A stretch of 33,415 bases of DNA, taken from positions 1-33,415 of the forward strand of contig CAJYJH010000040.1 of NCBI GenBank assembly GCA_913775265.1, given 5' to 3'. Under the pieces are notes generated by a model, which had not been told where the DNA came from, made no database searches, and saw only the letters and a program-made list of their open reading frames with translations. A program made the translations under genes and the position numbers. The DNA is from an uncultured Mucilaginibacter sp. GTDB lineage: Bacteria; Bacteroidota; Bacteroidia; Sphingobacteriales; Sphingobacteriaceae. This document shows, one piece after another, positions 7,186 through 15,025 of this stretch; the first letter of the stretch is position 1, and the number at the start of each line of letters is the position of its first letter.

Positions 7186-10100
7186 ATGAAAAAAGTTTTA
7201 CAACTCAAGTATGGGGGATCTCTCCATATGCAGTGGCCGCCTCACTATTCCAGGTGGTCTACAACAACCTTAACCTTATCACTGTTTTTCATCTGCTTAC
7301 TGTTTTTTAAGCCGGCTTCGGCACAGGTTAAAATAAGCGGAACCGTAGCGGATACTACCGGGCAAACCTTAATAGGGGTTGCTGTAAAGGTGAAGTCAGC
7401 AGCGGGTGGTGCTACTACAGATGTAAACGGACGTTTTACCGTGACCGCACCTAATACAAATAATGTGCTGGTCTTTACCTATATAGGTTACCAAACCCTT
7501 GAAGTACCGCTGAATGGGCAGACAACGTTAAATGTGCGCCTGCAATCCAGTAATGCAACTTTGCAGGATGTGGTTGTCACCGGTTTTGGTTCGCAAAAAA
7601 AGGAGTCAGTAACCGGTTCTATCTCTGCGGTAACAAGCAAAGATATTGAACGAGTGCATGCGGGAACTACGGTGAGTACTACATTGGCCGGTAAACTGCC
7701 CGGGCTCACATTCAGAATGGCCGAAGGTCGTCCGGGTGCCGGGGCCAGTATACAAATTCGCAATATGGGTCGCCCCTTGTATGTAATTGATGGTATTCAA
7801 CAAGATGAAGGTCAATTTAATAATATAGCGCCGAACGACATCGAAAATATTTCGATACTTAAAGATGCCTCGGCAGCTATTTATGGGGTGCTTGGTGCTA
7901 ATGGGGTTGTGGTGGTGACCACTAAAAAAGGGTCGGGAGAAACACGCATTAATGTAGATGCCAACTATGGCATGCAGAATTGGACACGTTTTCCAAAAGT
8001 AGTTAACAATTCTTACGATTATATGCTTTACCGTGCCGAGGCGGAGATAAACCGTTTTGGAAGCACCAATATTACACAAAGCGAATTAGATAAGTACCGT
8101 ATCGGGACTGAGCCGGGCTATCAGAGTTTTGACTGGCGCGATTATGTACTAAAAAGTAATAATAATGCACCATTATCAACTGTTAACGTCAACTTTACGG
8201 GTGGTAGCGACAAGTTTAATTACTATGTATCAGCTACTAACTTTTACCAAAATTCGCAATTAGGTAAAGAGTATGAGTTTAAGCGTAACAATATACAGTC
8301 TAACGTAAGTGCTAAAGTAGCCAACGGGCTGAAAGTAAGCTTAAATATAAACGGTCGTATCGAAACCCGGGAAAATCCAGGTGTTCCGGGCGGCGATGAT
8401 TACTTTTTAGCCCGTTTTGCCGTACTAAGAAATAAACCTACGGAGCGTCCTTATGCCAATGATAATCCTGATTATTTAAATACGATCTCTAACAACGAGT
8501 CTAACTACGCCTTCTTGAATAAAAAAACCTCCGGAACTTACCGAAGCGACTGGCGGGTTATTCAAACCAACTTCAATGCCGAGTATCAAATACCGGGTAT
8601 TAAAGGCTTGATAGCCAAAGGTGTTTATTCTTATTACTATGCCGATAACCTGGTTAACAACCACGAGTATACTTACGATACCTACACTTATCAGCCTAAT
8701 AACGGCACCTATTTAAGAACCGGTGGCAGTAACAATCCTTGGCGCGAGCGCGAGCAGATTAAAAACATCAACACCACAGCACAGCTGCAGTTAAATTATA
8801 ATAACACCTTTGGTAAACACACCGTTGGCGGTTTATTAGTTGCCGAGCGGCTTGAGCTGCATAATTTGCGTAACTGGCTGCATGCTATACCAACGTCTAA
8901 CAATCTGCCGCTAATTTACTTCCAGACAGTTGATACCTACGATGACAGTGATAACACCGACCGACGGGTAGGGTACATTGCTCGTTTTAACTATAGTTAT
9001 GACAATAGGTATTATGCTGAATTTTCGGGCCGGAGAGATGCGTCATATTTGTTCGCACCCGATCAACGGGTAGGTTATTTCCCGGGAGGATCTGTAGGGT
9101 GGCGTATTACTCAAGAGCCTTTTATGAAGAGCTTATTGGGCAACAGCAATATATTGAGCGACCTCAAGTTCAGGGCATCTTATGGCGTATTGGGTGATTA
9201 TCGCAACCCGTATGATAGCAATAGCACCGTAGTGCCGCCGTTCGCTTTCTTGCCTGGTTATAACTACAATTCAGGGTCGGCTGTATTGGGCGGAAACGTG
9301 ATAGTAGGAGCCAGCGATAAGGGTACGCTGATCAGAACTTTATCCTGGACAAAAAGTAAAATATTTGACGTAGGCGCTGACTTTGCCTTTTTAAATAATA
9401 GGCTTACCGGTACTGTAGATTATTTTTATCGTAAAAGGACAGGTCTGCCAGCGGCCAGAATTGATAGGTTGGTGCCATCAGAATTGGGATATGGCCTGCC
9501 TGCCGAAAACTTGGAAAGCGATGCCCAATACGGTGAAGAACTTGCATTAAATTACAATGGCAACATAGGCAAATTAAGGTTTAATGTAGGTGGTAATATT
9601 GCTTATACACGTTCTAAAACCGTTGATCGATATAATCCAACTTATTTCAACTCGTGGGATAAGTATCGTAATTCGCAGGAGAACCGTTTTAGAAACATTG
9701 ACTGGGGACAGCAAGTAATCGGTCAGTTTGAATCACAGGAACAGATTAATAACTATCCGGTAAATATTGATGGTAAAGGAAATTCAAGCCTTATCCCGGG
9801 AGACTTGATATACAAGGATCAGAACGGCGATGGTAAAATTGATGGTTATGACGAACGGCCTATAGGCTTTGGATACGGACAGCAGCCTAACATTAACTTT
9901 GGTTTTACGCTGGGTGCATCCTATAAAAACATTGATTTCAGAGCTGATTTTTCAGGAGCGTCGGGTTACACCTGGTTCCAGAATTGGGAAACACGCTGGG
10001 CCTTCCAAAACGACGGTAACCTAAACTCCATATTTGAGGACAGATGGCACCGTGCTAATCCGTTTGATGTAAACAGTGCTTGGATACCAGGTAAATATCC

Positions 10101-10395
10101 AGCTAATCGTTACAATCCTGGCACATCCCATTCTAACTACGACCGTAACTCAACCTACTGGCTTCACAACATTACTTATTTACGGGCCAGAACTATCGAA
10201 ATAGGATACTCATTGCCGGCAAGCATTTTAACTAAGGTACACATCAGACGTGCCAGAGTTTATGTAAACGGGTATAACATGTTTTCATTCGACAACATGA
10301 AGCAGTACAGCCTTGATCCGGAAACTATTGACGATAACGGGTTACAGTTTCCGCAGAGCCGGGTATTAAGTTTTGGTGTTAATCTTAGTTTCTAA
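7186..10395 (+). CDS. SusC/RagA-type TonB-dependent outer-membrane transporter (first pair)
   Basis: This 1069-residue outer-membrane barrel imports oligosaccharides with energy from TonB and works with the SusD encoded next. The N-terminus is long, with a hydrophobic signal core ending FKPASAQ (about residue 47). An Ala-X-Ala type signal site precedes a carboxypeptidase-D-like domain (about 48-125) with the usual ATTDVNGRFTV segment. The TonB-box-like DVVVTGFG and the plug follow, including IQIRNMGRPLYVIDG, ILKDASAAIYGVLGANGVVVVTTKKG (described by its usual AAIYG core), then the large beta-barrel ending in FGVNLSF with a terminal aromatic residue. The next gene starts 21 nt later. Expression is probably activated by the divergent HTCS. 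The cargo is not readable from sequence. Confidence 0.95.
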   Translation: MKKVLQLKYGGSLHMQWPPHYSRWSTTTLTLSLFFICLLFFKPASAQVKISGTVADTTGQTLIGVAVKVKSAAGGATTDVNGRFTVTAPNTNNVLVFTYIGYQTLEVPLNGQTTLNVRLQSSNATLQDVVVTGFGSQKKESVTGSISAVTSKDIERVHAGTTVSTTLAGKLPGLTFRMAEGRPGAGASIQIRNMGRPLYVIDGIQQDEGQFNNIAPNDIENISILKDASAAIYGVLGANGVVVVTTKKGSGETRINVDANYGMQNWTRFPKVVNNSYDYMLYRAEAEINRFGSTNITQSELDKYRIGTEPGYQSFDWRDYVLKSNNNAPLSTVNVNFTGGSDKFNYYVSATNFYQNSQLGKEYEFKRNNIQSNVSAKVANGLKVSLNINGRIETRENPGVPGGDDYFLARFAVLRNKPTERPYANDNPDYLNTISNNESNYAFLNKKTSGTYRSDWRVIQTNFNAEYQIPGIKGLIAKGVYSYYYADNLVNNHEYTYDTYTYQPNNGTYLRTGGSNNPWREREQIKNINTTAQLQLNYNNTFGKHTVGGLLVAERLELHNLRNWLHAIPTSNNLPLIYFQTVDTYDDSDNTDRRVGYIARFNYSYDNRYYAEFSGRRDASYLFAPDQRVGYFPGGSVGWRITQEPFMKSLLGNSNILSDLKFRASYGVLGDYRNPYDSNSTVVPPFAFLPGYNYNSGSAVLGGNVIVGASDKGTLIRTLSWTKSKIFDVGADFAFLNNRLTGTVDYFYRKRTGLPAARIDRLVPSELGYGLPAENLESDAQYGEELALNYNGNIGKLRFNVGGNIAYTRSKTVDRYNPTYFNSWDKYRNSQENRFRNIDWGQQVIGQFESQEQINNYPVNIDGKGNSSLIPGDLIYKDQNGDGKIDGYDERPIGFGYGQQPNINFGFTLGASYKNIDFRADFSGASGYTWFQNWETRWAFQNDGNLNSIFEDRWHRANPFDVNSAWIPGKYPANRYNPGTSHSNYDRNSTYWLHNITYLRARTIEIGYSLPASILTKVHIRRARVYVNGYNMFSFDNMKQYSLDPETIDDNGLQFPQSRVLSFGVNLSF

Positions 10396-10416
10396 CCCAC
10401 ATCCAAAAGATTTTAC

Positions 10417-12306
10417 ATGAAAAGAGCATATAAAGCTATAATTCTTGCCGCTGTACTTACTACAGGAGCGTGCCGGAAAGACAATGAATATTTAGACGTA
10501 CAACCTAAACAGGTTATCCCTACAGAAACTTTGTTTTCTGACCCGGTGCTGGTGCTATCTGCACTGGCCAATTTATACGACAGGCAGCTTGATTTTTCAA
10601 GCTTAGATAACGGCTGGGCATCATTTGTAGATTTCAGTGAGGCCTTCCCATCCGAAAACGGAAGCTCCGGTATTGTACAACGAAATGGTTGGGGATACGG
10701 CGAGTGGGGTACTTGGGACTATACCTATATCCGAGAGCTTAACCTGTTTATTCAGAGAGCCAATGCATCTACAACGCTAAACGCTGCTGATAAAGCCCGT
10801 TTTTTGGCAGAAGCCCGTTTTTTACGTGCCAATTACTACTTCGAAATTGTGAAACGCATGGGCGGTGTACCATTAATTACCGACCCGCTTGAATTTACCG
10901 GCGATGTGGTAAGTCTGCAAAAACCACGTGCTAAAGAGTCTGATATCTACGATTTCGTGATCAGCGAGGCTGAGGCAATTAAAGATCAATTACCTGCCAG
11001 TTCGGACGAAAAGGCAAGAGCAACTAAAGGCGCAGCATTGGCCATGGAAGCAAGAGCCGCCTTGTATGCAGCTTCGATAGCCAAGTATGGTGTAAATACA
11101 CCACAAGTTTCACTGCCGGGTAACGAGGTCGGCATCCCAGCTAATTTAGCTAATGGTTATTATACCAAGGCTCTTGCTGCTGCACAGCAAATTATTAATG
11201 GCAGTGCCGGCAGCTACCAGCTTTATAAGGAGATACCTAATCTGTCCGAAAACTTTGCTTCTATCTTTTATGATAAAAGTGGTAAAAACAAAGAGTCGAT
11301 TTGGGTAGAAGACTTTAAAACGGGCTCTACCAAAGTCCATTCGTATACGGTTAATAACCAGCCATATTCTTCGTCAGAAGAGGGCGGTGATGCCGGCAGG
11401 CTGAATCCTTCGTTAAATATAGTAGAGGCTTTCGAAAAGTTAGACAATACCTATGCCCCGCTGGCTACGACAGATGCTAATGGTAATCCCATCTATTATA
11501 CACAGCAGCAAGATATATTTGCCGGGCGGGATGCGCGTTTAGAAGGGACTGTTATTATCCCCGGAGGTGTTTTTAAAAGTCAGGCCGTTGATATCTGGGC
11601 TGGCTATCAGTTAGCCGATGGCAGCATTTTCAGCAGTTCGGACGCTACCGCTTTACGGGAGCTTCCAGGCACCACGCAAAACATCCAGGTGATAGGACGG
11701 GATGGGCCGGCCAATGGTAAAGAGTTTAGAACGCAAACCGGCTTCTACATTCGCAAATACATGGACCCAGCTACCGGTTCAGGTAGGCGTGGCCGTCGAA
11801 GCGATGTGGCGTTTATTCGCTACCGTTATGCCGAAGTATTGCTTAACGCTGCCGAAGCTGCATTTGAACTAAACCAAACCAGTTTAGCGCTTGGTTACCT
11901 CAATCAGGTACGATCACGTGCTGGCTTAACTACGCCGCTTACTCAAATCAATTTCGACCGTATTGTACATGAGAGAAGGGTAGAGTTGGTTTTTGAAGGA
12001 CATACTTTATTTGATATGAAAAGATGGCGGCTGGCTCATGTGGTTTGGGACGGTAACCAGATGTCTGTTGACGATTTGAAAAGTAATATCGGACTGGCAA
12101 CCAAGCGAAATACGCAGCCTTGGGGTTTATGGCCTTACAAGTATTACAATCCGGGTAGCCCTAATAACGGTAAATGGATTTATAAAGAAGTAAAACCCAA
12201 TTTAGTAACCGGAGCTAACAGGTTCCAATTTGGTAACTATTATTCGCAGATTGGCAACGATATCTTGTCTAATAACCCTAAGATTGTTAAACAGCCCAAT
12301 CAATAA
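10417..12306 (+). CDS. SusD/RagB-type glycan-binding lipoprotein (first pair)
   Basis: This 629-residue surface lipoprotein forms the lid of the SusC transporter and binds the glycan. The N-terminus has a short signal and a lipidation cysteine at residue 19 (LTTGAC), followed by the typical KDNEYLDVQPKQ start of mature SusD proteins. The SusD fold is recognised by the tetratricopeptide-like helices (AEARFLRANYYFEIVKRMGG) and the C-terminal RagB part (RYRYAEVLLNAAEAAFE, VHERRVELVFEGHTLFDMKRW). It starts 21 nt after SusC and is followed 6 nt later by the DUF3823 lipoprotein, so the three form one operon. Confidence 0.95.
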   Translation: MKRAYKAIILAAVLTTGACRKDNEYLDVQPKQVIPTETLFSDPVLVLSALANLYDRQLDFSSLDNGWASFVDFSEAFPSENGSSGIVQRNGWGYGEWGTWDYTYIRELNLFIQRANASTTLNAADKARFLAEARFLRANYYFEIVKRMGGVPLITDPLEFTGDVVSLQKPRAKESDIYDFVISEAEAIKDQLPASSDEKARATKGAALAMEARAALYAASIAKYGVNTPQVSLPGNEVGIPANLANGYYTKALAAAQQIINGSAGSYQLYKEIPNLSENFASIFYDKSGKNKESIWVEDFKTGSTKVHSYTVNNQPYSSSEEGGDAGRLNPSLNIVEAFEKLDNTYAPLATTDANGNPIYYTQQQDIFAGRDARLEGTVIIPGGVFKSQAVDIWAGYQLADGSIFSSSDATALRELPGTTQNIQVIGRDGPANGKEFRTQTGFYIRKYMDPATGSGRRGRRSDVAFIRYRYAEVLLNAAEAAFELNQTSLALGYLNQVRSRAGLTTPLTQINFDRIVHERRVELVFEGHTLFDMKRWRLAHVVWDGNQMSVDDLKSNIGLATKRNTQPWGLWPYKYYNPGSPNNGKWIYKEVKPNLVTGANRFQFGNYYSQIGNDILSNNPKIVKQPNQ

Positions 12307-12312
12307 AACATA

Positions 12313-13029
12313 ATGACCATGAAATTTAAATATCAATATATCTTTTTACTGGCTATTATGTGCTTAGCCACTGCCTGTAAAAAGGACACTTATGACGCAC
12401 CTCAAATTACTTTAAAGGGGCGTTTGGTTTACAACGGTGAGGCTATTAACCTTGAGTATAATCAAGTGCCTTTAGAACTTTACCAGCCCGGCTTTGGTAA
12501 AACCGGTGCCATCACCACCACCTTTGGCCAAGACGGAACGTATTCTATGCTATTGTTCAGTGGTAATTATAAGGCCATTATTCCTAATGGACAAGGCCCT
12601 TTCCGATGGAACGAAAATGCTACAACCGGCAGAAGAGATACCGTCAATATAAATCTAACCGGCGACCAGACACTGGATTTACCGGTAACGCCATATTATC
12701 TTATACGCAATCCGCAAATAACAGTGAGTAATCGAGTGGTGTCTGCTAGTTTCGGTGTCAATAAAATTATTACAGATGCGAACGCGCGCGACATTCAAAG
12801 TGTGTTTCTATTTGTAAATAAAACTCAGTTTGTTGCAGGTGCTAACGATTATAAAATTGCGTCTGCCGAATTGGCCGGTAATGCCATAACCAATGCCAAT
12901 AACGTTTCTTTAAGTGTAACTGTTCCTGCTATTAGCCCAACGCAAAATTATGTATTTGCCCGGGTGGGTTTAAAAGTAGCCGGTATTGAAGATCTGATTT
13001 TTAGTCCGGTACAAAAGCTTACACTTTAA
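12313..13029 (+). CDS. DUF3823-family lipoprotein
   Basis: This 238-residue lipoprotein belongs to the DUF3823 family, which occurs almost always behind SusC/SusD pairs. Two ATGs compete (12313 and 12319). From the second, the signal peptide is compact and ends LATAC with the lipidation cysteine at residue 20. The N-terminal half (ITLKGRLVYNGEAI, VPLELYQPGF, GQDGTYSMLLFSGNYKAII) reads as a carboxypeptidase-regulatory-like beta-sandwich. The C-terminal half (ITVSNRVVSASFGVNKI onwards) matches a second beta-sandwich typical of the family. Its function is unknown; a surface glycan-binding accessory of the transporter is a reasonable inference. A strong hairpin follows its stop codon. Confidence 0.8.
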   Translation: MTMKFKYQYIFLLAIMCLATACKKDTYDAPQITLKGRLVYNGEAINLEYNQVPLELYQPGFGKTGAITTTFGQDGTYSMLLFSGNYKAIIPNGQGPFRWNENATTGRRDTVNINLTGDQTLDLPVTPYYLIRNPQITVSNRVVSASFGVNKIITDANARDIQSVFLFVNKTQFVAGANDYKIASAELAGNAITNANNVSLSVTVPAISPTQNYVFARVGLKVAGIEDLIFSPVQKLTL

Positions 13030-13034
13030 AATGT

Positions 13035-13064
13035 TAAGGCCACTCTGTAAAAGGAGTGGCCTTA
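13035..13064 (+). terminator. Intrinsic terminator after the first SusCD-DUF3823 operon
   Basis: An 11-bp perfect stem (TAAGGCCACTC paired with GAGTGGCCTTA) with an 8-nt loop is followed by TTTTAC. It begins 6 nt after the DUF3823 stop. GH2 starts 37 nt beyond it on the same strand, so it may act as an attenuator that lowers enzyme expression relative to the transporter. Confidence 0.75.
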
Positions 13065-13100
13065 TTTTACTAATTTATCTATCTACCAAATTATTAGAAG

Positions 13101-14957
13101 ATGCATAAAAAGATACTTTTTTATTTATCGCTGGCATTAATTTGTGGCCGAGTAAATGCCCAGCAGAGCCGGTGGAAGCCTGTAGCTGATCACATCTTGT
13201 CGCCATGGGCAGAAAAAGTTAACCCACAGCAGCCCTTGCCCGAGTATCCGCGCCCTATATTGGTACGGAACAACAATTGGAAAAACTTGAACGGTCTGTG
13301 GAGTTATGCCATTGTACCGAAATCTGCTAACGCACCAGCCAAATACGATGGTCAGATTTTGGTACCGTACGCAGTAGAGTCGGCCTTATCAGGAGTAGGC
13401 AAGCGGGTTGGCAAAGACAGTCTGTTATGGTATAAAAACACTTTTATAGTGCCGGCATCAATGCGGTCTAAAACCGTGTTACTGCATTTTGGCGCGGTAG
13501 ACTGGCAAACCGAAGTATTTATAAATGGTAAAAGCGCTGGTAAGCACGAAGGTGGATTTGATCCATTTTCGTTCGACATAACACCTTATTTATCTAAAGG
13601 ATCAAAACAGGAGATTAAAGTGAGGGTGTGGGACCCAACAGATGATGGTCCGCAACCCAGAGGCAAACAAGTTAATAAGCCGGATGGCATTTGGTATACT
13701 CCGGTAACCGGTATATGGCAAACCGTTTGGCTGGAGGCTGTCCCCCAAAGTTACATCGTATCCACCAAACAAACGCCCGATATTGATAAGCACACTATTC
13801 ACGTTGCTGCAGCAGTAAAAGACGCCCGCCCCGGCGATCAACTGTCGATAGAAGTGATGGATGGGCAACGCCAGGTTGCGCAGACCGTAGTAGCAGCAAC
13901 CGATTCTGCTGCTTTACAATTGACAGATCAGAAATTGTGGTCGCCATCTTCACCATTTTTGTATAATTTGAAGGTGAGGCTTTTACGTAACCGTAAGCCT
14001 GTTGATGAGGTACAAAGCTATTTTGCTATGCGTAAAATCTCTATGGCGCCCGATGCTAAGGGTATTCAACGGTTGATGCTTAATAACCAATTCTTGTTTC
14101 AATATGGTCCGCTTGACCAAGGCTGGTGGCCGGATGGTTTGTATACACCGCCTACAGAGGAAGCAATGGTGTATGATATTGATCAGCTTAAAAAAATGGG
14201 CTTCAATATGATCAGGAAACACATCAAAGTGGAGCCCGCCAGGTATTATACCTATTGTGATCAGCAAGGTATGCTTTTATGGCAGGACATGCCAAGCGGC
14301 GATTTAGGCAACGGCTGGGGTAATAACCCAGGCGTATATGACCAGGCAACTGATAAAGACCGGACTCCAGAATCAGAGGGGTATTATCGTAAAGAATGGA
14401 ACGCTATTATCAACAGCCTGTACAACTATCCATGCATTGTGGTATGGACCCCATTTAACGAGGCTTGGGGGCAATTTAAAACTGAAGAAATCACAGAGTG
14501 GACCATGAAAAAGGATCCGTCGCGGTTGGTAAACAGCGCCAGTGGAGGGAATTATTTCATGACGGGGCACATGGTAGATCTGCATAACTATCCGCATCCG
14601 GCCATGCCAAGACCCGAGCTTTTTGGTAAATCGGTAGCACTTGTCCTTGGCGAGTTTGGCGGTTTAGGCTGGCCGGTAGAGGGGCACATATGGCAAAGTA
14701 CACGTAACTGGGGTTATCAAAATTTTAAAGACCCTACAGCACTGCTCAAAAAGTATATCACCTTTACAGATCGCCTGCAGGAACTGATTAAAAGAGGGCT
14801 ATCTGCAGCAGTTTACACCCAAACTACTGATGTAGAAGGAGAAGTAAACGGTTTTATGACCTATGATCGTAAGGTTACTAAAATGCCTGCCAATACACTG
14901 CATGAAGAACATCAAAAATTATATAATCCGGCTTTAGTAAAACCCGCCGCTAAATAA
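13101..14957 (+). CDS. Exported GH2 family beta-glycosidase
   Basis: This 618-residue secreted enzyme removes a terminal beta-linked sugar by a retaining mechanism. A signal peptide (about 1-20, ending VNAQ) precedes a sugar-binding jelly roll (about 50-215, with VDWQTEVFINGKSAGKHEGG and GIWYTPVTGIWQTVWLE), an immunoglobulin-like domain (about 218-310) and a TIM barrel. The acid/base is Glu454 in PFNEAWGQF and the nucleophile is Glu518 in VLGEFGGLG, with the spacing expected for GH2. The protein is shorter than LacZ and has no C-terminal domains. GH2 includes beta-galactosidases, beta-mannosidases and beta-glucuronidases. In a locus rich in alpha-mannosidases a beta-mannosidase or beta-galactosidase role is possible, but the sequence does not decide. 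The next gene follows after 68 nt. Confidence 0.88.
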   Translation: MHKKILFYLSLALICGRVNAQQSRWKPVADHILSPWAEKVNPQQPLPEYPRPILVRNNNWKNLNGLWSYAIVPKSANAPAKYDGQILVPYAVESALSGVGKRVGKDSLLWYKNTFIVPASMRSKTVLLHFGAVDWQTEVFINGKSAGKHEGGFDPFSFDITPYLSKGSKQEIKVRVWDPTDDGPQPRGKQVNKPDGIWYTPVTGIWQTVWLEAVPQSYIVSTKQTPDIDKHTIHVAAAVKDARPGDQLSIEVMDGQRQVAQTVVAATDSAALQLTDQKLWSPSSPFLYNLKVRLLRNRKPVDEVQSYFAMRKISMAPDAKGIQRLMLNNQFLFQYGPLDQGWWPDGLYTPPTEEAMVYDIDQLKKMGFNMIRKHIKVEPARYYTYCDQQGMLLWQDMPSGDLGNGWGNNPGVYDQATDKDRTPESEGYYRKEWNAIINSLYNYPCIVVWTPFNEAWGQFKTEEITEWTMKKDPSRLVNSASGGNYFMTGHMVDLHNYPHPAMPRPELFGKSVALVLGEFGGLGWPVEGHIWQSTRNWGYQNFKDPTALLKKYITFTDRLQELIKRGLSAAVYTQTTDVEGEVNGFMTYDRKVTKMPANTLHEEHQKLYNPALVKPAAK

Positions 14958-15025
14958 TTTAATCCTAAACTTTATCACAATCATTTATTGCCAAACAAAT
15001 AAATTTAAGAACATATCTCAGCAGA

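Noticed and set aside
7606..8079. 157-codon frame on the minus strand inside the first SusC
   Set aside because: It lies wholly inside a well supported gene, has no recognisable domain, and reads like an opposite-strand shadow.
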